Of a stretch of DNA of 64,000 nt, positions 26,241-35,213 are shown piece by piece. This DNA comes from Jidongwangia harbinensis (GTDB taxonomy: Bacteria > Actinomycetota > Actinomycetes > Mycobacteriales > Micromonosporaceae). The position numbers were made by a program, and so were the translations under genes. The stretch covers positions 81,470-145,469 of the forward strand of contig NZ_JAIWNC010000021.1 in NCBI RefSeq assembly GCF_020216025.1, given 5' to 3'. Position 1 is the first letter of the stretch. Each line of letters starts with the position of its first letter. A model generated the notes under the pieces. That model searched no databases. It was not told the origin of the DNA and saw nothing but the letters and a program-made list of their open reading frames with translations.

Positions 26241-27314
26241 GTGGATGCACCGGCGATACCGACCCTGCTGATCGACACCTCAACGCTGTTGCGGCTCCAA
26301 CTGGACCGGTTCTCCCCGGGTCGGCGCACCACCGCACGAGAGGCCGCCGCCCTCGAATGTCTGGTGCTTTTCGACCGCGTTCTGCTGGACGGGCCGACCA
26401 TCCGCGCAAACCGCGACAGGCTGCTGTGGACCACCGACATCGGCGCGGGAGTGGAAATACTTGATCTTGAGCCGCCGAACGTAGCCGGCCTCTATGTGCG
26501 CGGTGCCGAGTTGTTCGCCCAGATGCGCCGCGGGTCCCTGGGAGGTGTCCTGCCGCGTGGGCAGATTCCGCCGGAACTCTCCCGCGAGTTTCCCCCGGCC
26601 CACTTCAACCCATCCACCGATTGGCAGGACGTCGCCGCTTTCCTGGAGGGGAATCCGGAGACGCGGCCCGTTCTGCACGCATTCGTTTCGGCGCACGGGG
26701 AGCGGCCGCGACACGTCAGTCGTGGACCCCTGATGTTGATGCGACTCTTCTATTACCTCGCGCTCCAGGAGAGCGCAGCCTCGGCACTCCTGCTCGATCC
26801 GGCCAAGGCCTACGACGAGGCTCCGCGGTACGGCCAGGCTTCTCGCCTGCTCGACGTCTTCAGCACCGAAGTGCGGACCGGCTACCAGCAGCGTAAGCAG
26901 AGGTGGCTCGGAGTGCCCCAGCCGTCGATGCCGACCCCGCTGCTCACCACCTTCGTCAAGGCAACCGCCGAAGAGCGGGACTGGAGTACGGGACGCGTCG
27001 TCGCGTGGCTGCGCGAGCAGCCCGAAGTTTTCTCCTTCCGCGCCGGCATGGCTGCCCTGCTCGACGCCGCCGAGCAGGGCGACGCCCACGCCACGGACGC
27101 GATCATGGGGGAACTCGAAGAGGCGGCCGCGCAGTGGAGCTCGCGGCTCGGCACACCGGTAAACCGCCGAACCATCCCCATCACCGTGGCGCTCCCCTTT
27201 CTGGAGGGTAAGTTCGAGGTTCCCTTACCGGCACTGTCGCGCACACCGGGCGCCAAGCTTCTCGTATTCATCGACATGCTGCTAGGCAAAGAGCATCGCC
27301 AGCCCCCGACTTGA
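26241..27314 (+). CDS. hypothetical protein, PIN-like N-terminus
   Basis: About 357 residues from GTG 26241. The opening TLLIDTSTLLRLQLDRF, then LECLVLFDRVLLDGPTI, resembles the first strand and acidic residue of PIN-domain nucleases, but I cannot find the full acidic set. The rest is helical (REFPPAHFNPSTDWQDVA, MLMRLFYYLALQESAAS, RDWSTGRVVAWLREQP) with no motif I recognise. The start is uncertain: another in-frame GTG lies near 26188 and the gene is divergent from the kinase at 26166. Function unknown. Confidence 0.65.
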   Translation: MDAPAIPTLLIDTSTLLRLQLDRFSPGRRTTAREAAALECLVLFDRVLLDGPTIRANRDRLLWTTDIGAGVEILDLEPPNVAGLYVRGAELFAQMRRGSLGGVLPRGQIPPELSREFPPAHFNPSTDWQDVAAFLEGNPETRPVLHAFVSAHGERPRHVSRGPLMLMRLFYYLALQESAASALLLDPAKAYDEAPRYGQASRLLDVFSTEVRTGYQQRKQRWLGVPQPSMPTPLLTTFVKATAEERDWSTGRVVAWLREQPEVFSFRAGMAALLDAAEQGDAHATDAIMGELEEAAAQWSSRLGTPVNRRTIPITVALPFLEGKFEVPLPALSRTPGAKLLVFIDMLLGKEHRQPPT

Positions 27315-27453
27315 CCTCCAGGGATGTCGGCCCTCCTCTGCAGGCGGTATCGGCCCGCCCGGCGTCCTGGACTGCCGTGCGGACGTCGACCGACGCGAGA
27401 CCCGAGTCCGGCCGACGCTGATTGCGGGTGTCCTGATCTCGTATCGTCTGCTC

Positions 27454-28158
27454 GTGCAGGTTGCTGAGATCCGTCGATACCCGGTGAAGTCGATGCTGGG
27501 CGAGGTGGTGCCGGCGGTCGAGGTCGGTCATCGCGGCTTGGCCGGAGACCGGTTGTGGGCCGTGCGCGACGCGGATGGCAAGTTCGGCAGCGGCAAGAGC
27601 ACCCGCCGATTCCGGCGGATGCCGGGTCTATTCCAGTTCCGCGCGTACGCGTCCGAGCCGGTCCCTGTGGTGGAGTTGCCCGACGGTCGCCGTTTCCCTG
27701 CCGACGATGCCATCGGGCACCGGGCAGTCAGTGCAGCGCTCGGGCGCACGGTGACTCTCGCTCGGGAAGCGGCTGTCCCGCATCACGACGAGGGCCCGGT
27801 CAGCCTGCTGACGACGGCCTCGATGCGCGCCCTGACAAGGCTTGCCGGCGGGGAAAGGGGCGCGGCGGAAATCGATCCGTTGCGGTTTCGGGCCAACCTT
27901 CTGATCGATCTGCCGGGGAGCGGCTTTGCGGAGGACAACTGGCCGGGGCGTCGGCTGCGGGTGGGGACGGAAGTCGTTCTGCGGATAGTCCGACCGCTCA
28001 CCCGGTGCGTCATGATCGATATGGCGCAGGAGGGGGCCGGCGAACGGAAGGACCTGCTCAAGGCTCTTGCTGAGCATCACGAGACGACGTTCGGCGTCTT
28101 CGCCACGGTGGAACAGCAGGGTCGGGTCGCTGCTGGCGACAGGTGCTCGTGGGTGTGA
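27454..28158 (+). CDS. MOSC domain protein
   Basis: 234 residues. An N-terminal beta-barrel (VAEIRRYPVKSMLGE ... GHRGLAGDRLWAVRD) precedes the MOSC domain, with DPLRFRANLLIDLPG and the conserved Cys in LTRCVMID. MOSC proteins handle molybdenum cofactor-bound sulfur or N-hydroxylated substrates; this stand-alone short form has no fused redox domain. Start GTG 27454 places the conserved PVKS loop at residue 10. Confidence 0.88.
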   Translation: MQVAEIRRYPVKSMLGEVVPAVEVGHRGLAGDRLWAVRDADGKFGSGKSTRRFRRMPGLFQFRAYASEPVPVVELPDGRRFPADDAIGHRAVSAALGRTVTLAREAAVPHHDEGPVSLLTTASMRALTRLAGGERGAAEIDPLRFRANLLIDLPGSGFAEDNWPGRRLRVGTEVVLRIVRPLTRCVMIDMAQEGAGERKDLLKALAEHHETTFGVFATVEQQGRVAAGDRCSWV

Positions 28159-28319
28159 GCTCTCGATCGTTTCCTCGACGGAGATGTCGGCGTGACACCG
28201 ACCGGATGAGCCTTCGCACGCTCGTGCCGAAATGAGCGGGCTGGGAAGCCGGCCCGGCGACAAGCCCGATGCCGGCTTCCTGAGCCCGATCAGCGTCCGT
28301 CAGGAGCGGCGGCACTGAA

Positions 28320-28919
28320 TCATTTGTCGACGACGTGCGCCGCGAAGATGCGCTCGAAGATGGCGTCGATGACGTCGTTCTTGGCCATGGTGTAGTCGTC
28401 GTCACCCGCCTCGCGGGCCAGGCGCCGCTTGGTCGAGGCGTAGAGTTCGCGATCCTCGGCGTGGGTACGAAGCCAGTCACGCAGAAGCAGGTGCCGGGTG
28501 ATCTCCGGCGCGCCCTGCGGCCAGACGTGCAGGTGGACGTCCTCGCCGGCGTCGATGAGCATGCGGTGCCCGTGCCACCAGGGCTCGCGCAGGATCAGGA
28601 CGTACCCCAGCTTCTCGAGAATCGGGATGTACCGCGACTCGTCGTCGGTGTCGGCCAGGGTGAGATCGATGTCCACGATGGGCTTGGCCGCCAGCCCGGG
28701 CACCGAGGTGGACCCGACGTGCTCCAGCCCCAGGGCCCGATCACCCAGCGCACCGAGCAGCGCGGCAGCAGCGATTTCGTAGCGGTCAGCCCATGCGGGG
28801 TCGTAGTCCTCGATGACGACCGGCCGCCAGCCGTTGGGCGGGTCCCGCACAATGCGCGACGCATCCTGTTCCGGCGTACCCAGCAGCCGCTGACGGACAT
28901 CCTGCGAGAACTCGGGCAT
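28320..28919 (-). CDS. GrpB/UPF0157 nucleotidyltransferase-like protein
   Basis: 199 residues. The GrpB core is clear: VVIEDYDPAWADRYE, then LEHVGSTSVPGLAAKPIVDID, where GSTSVPG and DID form the nucleotidyltransferase-like site, and HLHVWPQG. The biochemical role of the family is not settled. A strong AGGAGGTGG precedes ATG 28919. A second GrpB-type gene lies at 51754; the two are diverged, not a recent duplication. Confidence 0.87.
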   Translation of the reverse strand: MPEFSQDVRQRLLGTPEQDASRIVRDPPNGWRPVVIEDYDPAWADRYEIAAAALLGALGDRALGLEHVGSTSVPGLAAKPIVDIDLTLADTDDESRYIPILEKLGYVLILREPWWHGHRMLIDAGEDVHLHVWPQGAPEITRHLLLRDWLRTHAEDRELYASTKRRLAREAGDDDYTMAKNDVIDAIFERIFAAHVVDK

Positions 28920-28974
28920 CGTTCCACCTCCTGGTCGAAACAAAGTCCACCAGGATACGGCGTAATCTGTTCCG

Positions 28975-30204
28975 GTGCTTGGTGAGCCGGCGATTCGCAT
29001 GGCGGACCAGATTCGCTCCGGCGCATGGAGCGCGTCGGATGTGGTCGAGCAGGCGCTGGACGCGGTGGCGAGGCTGGACCCGATACTGCACTTCATCGAT
29101 CAGCTCGATGCGGTGTCCGCCCGGGAAGCGGCTCGCCGGCTGGTGCCTTCGGGGCGGTTGGCCGGGGTGCCGTTTCTCATCAAGGCGCGTACGCCGGCGC
29201 ACGCCCCGATCGTCACCCGGCTGGTCGCGGCCGGAGCGATTCCGATCGGAACCTCGACCCGAGCCCGGGTCGGCGCCCAGGCGCAGACCTACGGGTGGAA
29301 CGGCAGTGACTACACCCGCAACCCTTGGGACCCGACACGGTCGCCGGGTGGGTCGTCGGCGGGTTCGGCAGCCGCCGTCGCGGCCGGCGTCGTTCCGTTG
29401 GCCACCGGAGGAGACACCGGTGGATCCCTCCGGATCCCCGCGGCGTTCTGCGGCGTCGTCGGGTTCAAGGGCAGCTACGGCCGGGTTCCGCGCACCGGGC
29501 GGTCGCTGGGAGGTCTGACCACCGCCGGGATCATCGGCGCCGATCTGCACGACGTGGTGGCGGCGACGAGCATCGTGAGCGGCCCGGATCGGCGGGATCC
29601 GTGCGCGTTACCGCATTGGCCGACACCGGACCTCCGGGACAGGCAATGGCGGGTCACCTATCAAGCGGGTCTTTGCGGTAGCTTCGCCGAGCCCGGTGTC
29701 GATCGGGTCGTCCGTGACCGGCTCGTCGCCAGCGGTCTCACCGTGGTGGACGCGCCGGTCGAGCTTCAGGCCGTGGACGCGGCGTGGGAGACGTTGTGGG
29801 CGCTGGACACCGGCCGGGGCGTGGACGGCGCCGCGATTTCCCACGCCACCGAGGTACGCAACCACAACGACACCGTCCTTGCCGACCTTCTGCACGAGGT
29901 CGACGCGCTGGTCACCCCCACCACCCTCACCGTGGCGCACGGGTACGACCGATACGAGGAGTCGATCGTGGTCGGGGACTTGTGCTGGGGATTCAACGTC
30001 ACCGGACATCCCGCCGTCACGGTCCCGGTGGGACTTCTGGACGGCCTGCCCGTCGGCGCGCAGGTGGTGGCCGCCCACGGCCGCGACGATATCGCCGTCT
30101 CCATCGCCTCGCAGCTGGAGGTGGGACTGCCGCCGGCACCGGTCCACGCCGGACGCCACTCGTCGTTGAGTCCGGACGCGGGCGACGAACGCAGATCCGT
30201 CTGA
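28975..30204 (+). CDS. amidase signature family enzyme, short form
   Basis: 409 residues. The amidase signature Ser-Ser-Lys triad is present: Lys in FLIKAR (near 64), Ser in SPGGSSAGSAAAVAAG and Ser in GGDTGGSLRIPA. It hydrolyses an amide bond of unknown substrate. At 409 residues it is shorter than the usual 450-490; the stretches after the lysine (LIKARTPAHAPIVTRL) and after the signature look abbreviated, so activity is not assured. Starts at GTG 28975; divergent from the GrpB gene. Confidence 0.83.
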   Translation: MLGEPAIRMADQIRSGAWSASDVVEQALDAVARLDPILHFIDQLDAVSAREAARRLVPSGRLAGVPFLIKARTPAHAPIVTRLVAAGAIPIGTSTRARVGAQAQTYGWNGSDYTRNPWDPTRSPGGSSAGSAAAVAAGVVPLATGGDTGGSLRIPAAFCGVVGFKGSYGRVPRTGRSLGGLTTAGIIGADLHDVVAATSIVSGPDRRDPCALPHWPTPDLRDRQWRVTYQAGLCGSFAEPGVDRVVRDRLVASGLTVVDAPVELQAVDAAWETLWALDTGRGVDGAAISHATEVRNHNDTVLADLLHEVDALVTPTTLTVAHGYDRYEESIVVGDLCWGFNVTGHPAVTVPVGLLDGLPVGAQVVAAHGRDDIAVSIASQLEVGLPPAPVHAGRHSSLSPDAGDERRSV

Positions 30205-30209
30205 CCAGG

Positions 30210-30866
30210 TCAGCCCTCGGCACCTTGCTCGGCCGGCAGGGTGTGCCAGATGTCGAATGCCGCCGACGCGGCTCCCTGCACGTCTCCGGCCGCGATCAGT
30301 TCGATGAGTTGCGTGTGCAGCTCGACGGACGCGTGGCCGTCCATGCTGAAGCGCAGCCGCTCGGCGCGGCGTACCAGGGGATCGAACTGGTCGAGCACGG
30401 CCTCCAGGGCGTGATTGCCCAGCGCGGTGACCGGGATCCGGTGTATCTCCTCGTCGGCGTCCAGTGCCGCACCGATGTCACCCGCGTCCACCGCCTCGGC
30501 GAAACGGCGATTGGCGTCCCGCATGCGTTCGAGGTCGTCGTGGCCGAGCCGGCCCGTCGTCTGTCGTACGGCCAGTTCGTGCATGGCCGCGATGACGTCG
30601 CGGGCGTCCCGCACGGCCGGCGCGTCGACGGTGCTGACCCTGGTCGATCGGCCGGGTAGTGCCACCACCAGTCCGCTGCTCCCGAGGCGCAGCAGGGCTT
30701 CGCGTACCGGAGTACGGCTCACTCCGAGCCATTCCGCCAGCTCGCCGTCCTTGAGCTGCTCCCCGGGCAGGAACGTGCCGTCGACGATGGCGTCGCGCAG
30801 GCGCCGGTAGACGTCGTCGCGGAGGAGCGAGCGGTCTACGGCGGAGCGGTCCGAGGGAATCGGCAT
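30210..30866 (-). CDS. GntR family regulator (FCD-type)
   Basis: 218 residues: an N-terminal winged helix (LRDAIVDGTFLPGEQLKDGE, then LAEWLGVSRTPVREALLRL) and a helical FCD-like ligand domain with HDDLERMRDANRRF and EEIHRIPVTALGNHAL. FCD regulators usually respond to small organic acids. Two matching palindromes in the intergenic region, one overlapping its own start codon, suggest it represses itself and the hydrolase at 31021 (inference). The last codon lies 5 bases from the amidase stop; the two genes converge. Confidence 0.9.
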   Translation of the reverse strand: MPIPSDRSAVDRSLLRDDVYRRLRDAIVDGTFLPGEQLKDGELAEWLGVSRTPVREALLRLGSSGLVVALPGRSTRVSTVDAPAVRDARDVIAAMHELAVRQTTGRLGHDDLERMRDANRRFAEAVDAGDIGAALDADEEIHRIPVTALGNHALEAVLDQFDPLVRRAERLRFSMDGHASVELHTQLIELIAAGDVQGAASAAFDIWHTLPAEQGAEG

Positions 30867-30879
30867 GCAACATATTGCA
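30866..30879. promoter_or_regulatory. probable GntR operator O1
   Basis: TGCAACATATTGCA, a near-perfect inverted repeat that overlaps the start codon of the GntR gene. It matches O2 at 30931-30944 at 13 of 14 positions. Confidence 0.65.
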
Positions 30880-30930
30880 CACAGTTCGGGCGTTGCGACA
30901 AATCACCGTAGCTTGCTGGCATCTTCTACA

Positions 30931-30944
30931 TGCAATATATTGCA
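30931..30944. promoter_or_regulatory. probable GntR operator O2
   Basis: TGCAATATATTGCA, a perfect 14-base palindrome, 65 bases from O1 start to start and 76 bases before the hydrolase ATG. AT-rich in a ~70% GC setting, it stands out from the background. Confidence 0.7.
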
Positions 30945-31020
30945 CATCAGAGCGGCGGATCGCCCGCTCACCGAGGACTCGCCCCGGGGACACCGGCGCG
31001 ACGACGGAAGGAAGAGCCTC

Positions 31021-31728
31021 ATGAGCACCGGCCGAGAGATCAAGAACGTCGTTCTGGTACACGGTGCGTTCGCTGACGGTTCGAGCTGGCGCGGCGTGTA
31101 CGACAAGCTCACGGCCCTGGGCTACCGGGTCACCATCGTGCAGAATCCGCTCACCTCGCTGGCGGACGACGTCGCGGCGACCACCCGGGTGCTCGACCTG
31201 CAGGACGGCCCGACGATCCTGGTCGGTCACTCCTGGGGCGGCACGGTCATCACCGAGGCCGGTGTGCACCCGAACGTCGCCGGACTGGTCTATGTGTCGG
31301 CACTGGCGCCCGATGCCGGCGAGACCACCGCCCAGCAGTACGCGGGCTTCGCCCCGACGCCCGACTTCGTCATCGACGTCGTCGAGGGCGGATACGGCTT
31401 CCTCCGTCACGACAAGTTCCAGGCGGGGTTCGCCGCGGACGCCGACGCCGCCGACGCCGCCTTCCTCCGCGACGCGCAGGTGCCCATCAACATGGCGGTG
31501 TTCGAGACGCCGGTGAAGGCGGCCGCCTGGCGCGACAAGCCGAGCTGGGCCGTCATCGCGACCGAGGACAAGGCGTTCGACCAGGCGATGCTCCAGCACA
31601 TGGCCGAGCGCATCGGCGCGAGGATCACCAACGTCTCGGCCAGCCACGCCCTGTACCTGACCCGGTCGGGCGTCGTCTCCGACGTCATCGTCACCGCCGC
31701 GCGGAACGCCGCCGGCAGCGCTCGCTGA
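31021..31728 (+). CDS. alpha/beta hydrolase
   Basis: 235 residues. The fold starts with NVVLVHGAFADGSSW (oxyanion strand), the nucleophile elbow is GHSWGG (Ser near 75), a late Asp lies in ATEDKAFD and the His in SASHALYL. This group includes esterases and perhydrolase-like enzymes annotated only by fold. ATG 31021 has GGAAGGAAGAG upstream; an open frame continues through both operators to 30865 but has no ribosome binding site. Divergent from and probably controlled by the GntR gene. Confidence 0.87.
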   Translation: MSTGREIKNVVLVHGAFADGSSWRGVYDKLTALGYRVTIVQNPLTSLADDVAATTRVLDLQDGPTILVGHSWGGTVITEAGVHPNVAGLVYVSALAPDAGETTAQQYAGFAPTPDFVIDVVEGGYGFLRHDKFQAGFAADADAADAAFLRDAQVPINMAVFETPVKAAAWRDKPSWAVIATEDKAFDQAMLQHMAERIGARITNVSASHALYLTRSGVVSDVIVTAARNAAGSAR

Positions 31729-31804
31729 CCCGCGACCACGTCACCCCGGGCCGGCTCGCACACGTCACGTGAGCCGGCCCCGAGCTCCCCGGAGTGTGGA
31801 CCGG

Positions 31805-31901
31805 ATGTCCGTCCCGCCGTTCCAGGTGACGCTGTGGATCGAACTCGTCGCCGCCGGACTCGGCGGTCCTCGGGGCCATCGGCGGCGGGATGCTGCGTGA
31901 T
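31805..31901 (+). pseudogene. remnant of a TRIC/UPF0126-type membrane channel gene
   Basis: ATG 31805 opens MSVPPFQVTLWIELVAAGLGG, typical of actinobacterial TRIC-like proteins. After a short jump and frame change, 31869-31901 reads LGAIGGGMLRD, which corresponds to the conserved GGG(x)(I/L)RD of the same family. The intervening and following ~180 residues are gone. Identification is by motif only. Confidence 0.45.
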
Positions 31902-32025
31902 GAGCGTGGCCGGAGCGGCCGCCGAGGCAAGCCCTCTGCGATCGCATCGGCCGATCGGGTGGGGATGGCCGATGATCGGCTATTTCCATGTGCGACGAAC
32001 CATCCGCACCACCTAGGAAGGAGCC

Positions 32026-32745
32026 ATGACCAACGAGGTAACGGTTCCCCTGCTGCCCTGCGCGTCGATCGACGACATCGAGACCTTCTACCGGATTCTC
32101 GGCTTCAGCACCACGTACCGGCAGCGCAAACCCAACCCGTGCGTCGGACTGCAACGTGAAGACCTGCATCTGCAGTTCTTCGAGATCGACGGCTTCGAGC
32201 CGGCGCAGTCCTACGGCTCCTGCATCGTGCTCACCCCGGACATCGCCGAACTGCACCGGGCGTTCGCTGCCGGCATGCGGGCCGCATACGGCAAAATCCT
32301 GGTGTCCGGGATGCCACGGATGACCCGGCCCAGAGCCCGAAAGAACGTGGACGGGCTGGGCGGATTCAGCGTCATCGACCCGGGCGGCAACTGGATCCGC
32401 GTGTTCCAGAAACCCGCCACGATGCCCACGCCGGTGCCCGCGCCCGCCGGACGACTCGCCAAGGCGCTGGCGAACGCGGTGGTGCTGGCCGACTCCAAGG
32501 GTGACGTCGGCCAGGCGATCCGCATCCTCGACAGCGCGTTGGCGCGCCCGCAGCCCGACGATGACCCGGTCACCGAGGTAGAGGTGCTGGTGTACCGCGC
32601 GGAACTGGCCATGACGCTCCACGACCGGGACACCGCAACCGAGATGCTGGCCCGCGCCGAGCGCGTCACGCTGACCGCAGACGAGACCGGAAGGGCGGCA
32701 CCGACCTTCGAGATCGCTGCCGACCTCGCCGCGGCGATGCGATGA
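32026..32745 (+). CDS. VOC (glyoxalase-like) domain fused to a helical-repeat tail
   Basis: 239 residues. Residues 1-130 are a vicinal-oxygen-chelate domain (CASIDDIETFYRILGFSTTY ... GLGGFSVIDPGGNWIRVF), as in bleomycin-binding and glyoxalase proteins. Residues ~140-239 form paired helices (AKALANAVVLADSKGDVGQA, VEVLVYRAELAMTLHDRDTA) that look TPR-like. The VOC metal ligands are not all evident, so a binding role is as likely as catalysis. AGGAAGGAG precedes the ATG. Confidence 0.8.
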   Translation: MTNEVTVPLLPCASIDDIETFYRILGFSTTYRQRKPNPCVGLQREDLHLQFFEIDGFEPAQSYGSCIVLTPDIAELHRAFAAGMRAAYGKILVSGMPRMTRPRARKNVDGLGGFSVIDPGGNWIRVFQKPATMPTPVPAPAGRLAKALANAVVLADSKGDVGQAIRILDSALARPQPDDDPVTEVEVLVYRAELAMTLHDRDTATEMLARAERVTLTADETGRAAPTFEIAADLAAAMR

Positions 32746-32870
32746 GTCAGCGGCGCAGCGGAGGCGCGCGATGCCGTCTCATCGGCGGAAAGCGCGCGCC
32801 GACGTGACGGGCGCACGGTCCGGGCAGCGACCTACCGAGCCGCGGCGGTGCCGGTCGGACCCCGGGATGA

Positions 32871-33626
32871 TCACCGGCCATCCGGTCGCTGCAGCTGCCT
32901 ACCGAGAAGATCGGAGTTGAGAAATTCCCATTCAAGTTCGATCGGGTACGGAGACAGCGTCGGCGAACCGGCGCCGAAACGCAGCCACCGGCGGCCGTCA
33001 GCATCGGTGAAGGCCAGCACCGGCTCGATACTCTTGTCCAGCACCCGCGGGTGGCCGATCAGGACAACGCCGTCCTCCCGTACCCCGCCCATGTCGACGA
33101 TCTGTCCGGCCGCCAGCGCCGAAGCGCTGGTGTCGGCGGGCCGGGTGAACGCGGCCCGGAACGGCTCTGCCCCGCCGGCCTTCACCACCGCGTGGGAGAC
33201 CAGCAGGTCCACGTTCCTGGCCGAGTCCGCGCCGACGGGCCGTCTCACCGGCTGGGCAGGCGAGGTGGCAGGCACCTGCCGGAAATTGACATACAGCGCT
33301 ACGTCGAACGCCGGCGAGCTGCCGAAGTTGTGCAGGACTCCCCCGCCTCCGAACAGCACCACCTGCCCGGGGAGCGGCCCGTTCTCCTCGGCGGCCTTCG
33401 TGCCGGGGGTGAAATCCACAACCGCCATGGACCGCGCGTGCGCCTGAGCGGCGTCCGCGCGGGCCAGGCGTGCCTGACTCCTCTCGTGGAGCAGCAGCCA
33501 GCCGGTGAAGAGCGCCGCCGCCGTCGCCGCGAGGGCACCACCGACCGTTGCCCACGCCTCCATAGCGTCGGCCCACGACACCTCGGCAGCGGCCGGGAAC
33601 GGGCGCGTAGGCGCGAGGGCATGCAC
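32871..33626 (-). CDS. single-pass membrane protein of unknown function
   Basis: 251 residues. A membrane helix (~24-48, WATVGGALAATAAALFTGWLL) leads into a charged helix (HERSQARLARADAAQAHARS) and a beta-rich domain (VVLFGGGGVLHNFGSSPAFD, ARNVDLLVSHAVVKAGG). The layout parallels the protein at 24378-25223. No known family is recognised. The start could also be ATG 33563 directly before the helix. Confidence 0.65.
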   Translation of the reverse strand: MHALAPTRPFPAAAEVSWADAMEAWATVGGALAATAAALFTGWLLLHERSQARLARADAAQAHARSMAVVDFTPGTKAAEENGPLPGQVVLFGGGGVLHNFGSSPAFDVALYVNFRQVPATSPAQPVRRPVGADSARNVDLLVSHAVVKAGGAEPFRAAFTRPADTSASALAAGQIVDMGGVREDGVVLIGHPRVLDKSIEPVLAFTDADGRRWLRFGAGSPTLSPYPIELEWEFLNSDLLGRQLQRPDGR

Positions 33627-33767
33627 GCCGGAACGGTATCAACCACCTTCGCTGGTCTGCCCGACCTCCGGGTCGGAGCGCCTGGTCGCCCGGATCGGGT
33701 ACGACTCGGCCATCGCCGGGTGGCCGCCGCCCTCCCGGTGCGCAGACCCGGCCTGGTGTGTTGCGGT

Positions 33768-34298
33768 TCAGTCGAGCCAGCAGATCACCGCGTCGCCGTC
33801 CTTGGCGGCTGCGGAGAAGAAGGTCCGGACGTCCGGGAGGTAGTGGGCGACCCACGCCAGCTCGCCAGGGCGGTCCCAGGTGCCGGGGTAGACCTCGGCC
33901 CTCTGCAATTCCGCCGGATCGACGCCGCGGAGGAGGTCGTCCTCGGTGATCCGAGCCAGCTGCGAGGCCGCGGCTGCCACCTGCGGCGGCGTCAGATACG
34001 CGGGTGGACCGTAGCCCCAGTCGTGCTCGAGGTCGTCCAGAAAGTCGAACATCTCATCGCTGTCGGGTTCGGCATCCGGCAGCTCGATGAAGCTCTCCGC
34101 GCCGAAGACCAGCGGCGTTTCGAAGCCGAGCCGGTTGAGCAGAAAATCGAGTCCGTTCCACGCCTTGTCGATGCCGCACCAACGCCCGGAGTTACCGTCG
34201 CGTTCCGTGCCGGCGAGGTCGAAGGCCCAGTCGAGGTCGTTCCTGGCGTGTTCCAGTTCGTCCGGGGTGACACGCAGCCAGTTGCCGTTCATGCTCAC
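33768..34298 (-). CDS. DUF1877 family protein
   Basis: 176 residues. The start MSMNGNWLRVTPDELEHA and the block GIDKAWNGLDFLLNRLG match the YfbM/DUF1877 family, followed by GPPAYLTPPQVAAAASQLA. The family is soluble and widespread, often near toxin/immunity or stress genes, and has no established biochemistry. No such partner is apparent next to it here. Confidence 0.83.
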   Translation of the reverse strand: MSMNGNWLRVTPDELEHARNDLDWAFDLAGTERDGNSGRWCGIDKAWNGLDFLLNRLGFETPLVFGAESFIELPDAEPDSDEMFDFLDDLEHDWGYGPPAYLTPPQVAAAASQLARITEDDLLRGVDPAELQRAEVYPGTWDRPGELAWVAHYLPDVRTFFSAAAKDGDAVICWLD

Positions 34299-34609
34299 GG
34301 CGGCAGCGTAGACGCCGGCTACGACGCGGCCCCGTCCCAGGCCGGCGCAAACGGGCCGGCGCCGAATGGATCCTCGGCCTTCGCCGTACCGGTCGGGCGG
34401 CCCGTCAGGGCCTTTGCACTCGACGGCTACGGGTCCCTGGGGCCTCCGGCGCCCCGATCAAGATACGAACACCGTGCCGGAATGCCGATTTCGTCCATGG
34501 GCCCCTGCAACGGCATTGCTCACCCATGCGGTCCGGGGTCCGCCGTTCAGCCTGGCCGGCTGTCCCGCATCGGTGGAGCGGGCCCATACCTCCGATGCTG
34601 CCGTTGACC
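34299..34609. other. intergenic region
   Basis: About 310 bases between two minus-strand genes. I see no convincing coding frame, promoter pair or hairpin. Confidence 0.4.
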
Positions 34610-34966
34610 TCACTGCCGTTCGATGCAGAACTCATTGCCTTCGGGATCGCGCAGCGTCACCCAACCTCGGTCCTCGGGACCGCGATGGTCTTCGTACACC
34701 GTGGCGCCGAGGCCGACGGCCCGTTCGACCTCCTCGTCGCGGGATCGCCCGTCGGGCTTCCAGTCGAGGTGGACCCGGTTCTTGGCCGCGCGCGCCTCAG
34801 GGACCCGGACGAACAGCAGACCGGGCACCGGGTCGGGCGCCTCGATGAGGACCTCGTCGTCGCCGGGTTGATCAATTCCGGAAATCGGCCAGCCGGTCAG
34901 TCCGCTCCAGAACGTGGCCAGCTCATATGGGTTCGCACAATCGACAGTCACGTGACGCAGTCTCAT
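34610..34966 (-). CDS. VOC family (glyoxalase-like) protein
   Basis: 118 residues, a complete single VOC domain: MRLRHVTVDCANPYELATFW at the start, KNRVHLDWKPDGRSRDEEVE in the middle and GWVTLRDPEGNEFCIE at the end, where the final Glu is a usual metal ligand. Substrate unknown. ATG 34966 is the conserved start; the open frame extends to 35062 without supporting sequence. Confidence 0.86.
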   Translation of the reverse strand: MRLRHVTVDCANPYELATFWSGLTGWPISGIDQPGDDEVLIEAPDPVPGLLFVRVPEARAAKNRVHLDWKPDGRSRDEEVERAVGLGATVYEDHRGPEDRGWVTLRDPEGNEFCIERQ

Positions 34967-35213
34967 CCGGAGCACCGTAGGCCCCCACCGGGCCGCCATC
35001 AAACGCAAATCGGCCTGACCGGTGGAGCCTCCCCGAGTCATGTGCCGGCGCGGTTCGCACACCTACTCGCCGCAATCGCGGTTTCTCCTCCAGCGTGGCT
35101 TTGATCAGGCTTCAGATACGTCCCGAGCGCCGTCGCAGGCTCCCGGGCTGCCGGGCGGCGGACAGCAACCGCGTCGGCCCCTGATGGACGATGACGTCTG
35201 TGACAATACGGCC

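Noticed and set aside
30865..31020. Upstream extension of the hydrolase start to 30865
   Set aside because: It would translate through both GntR operators; the ATG at 31021 has a good ribosome binding site.
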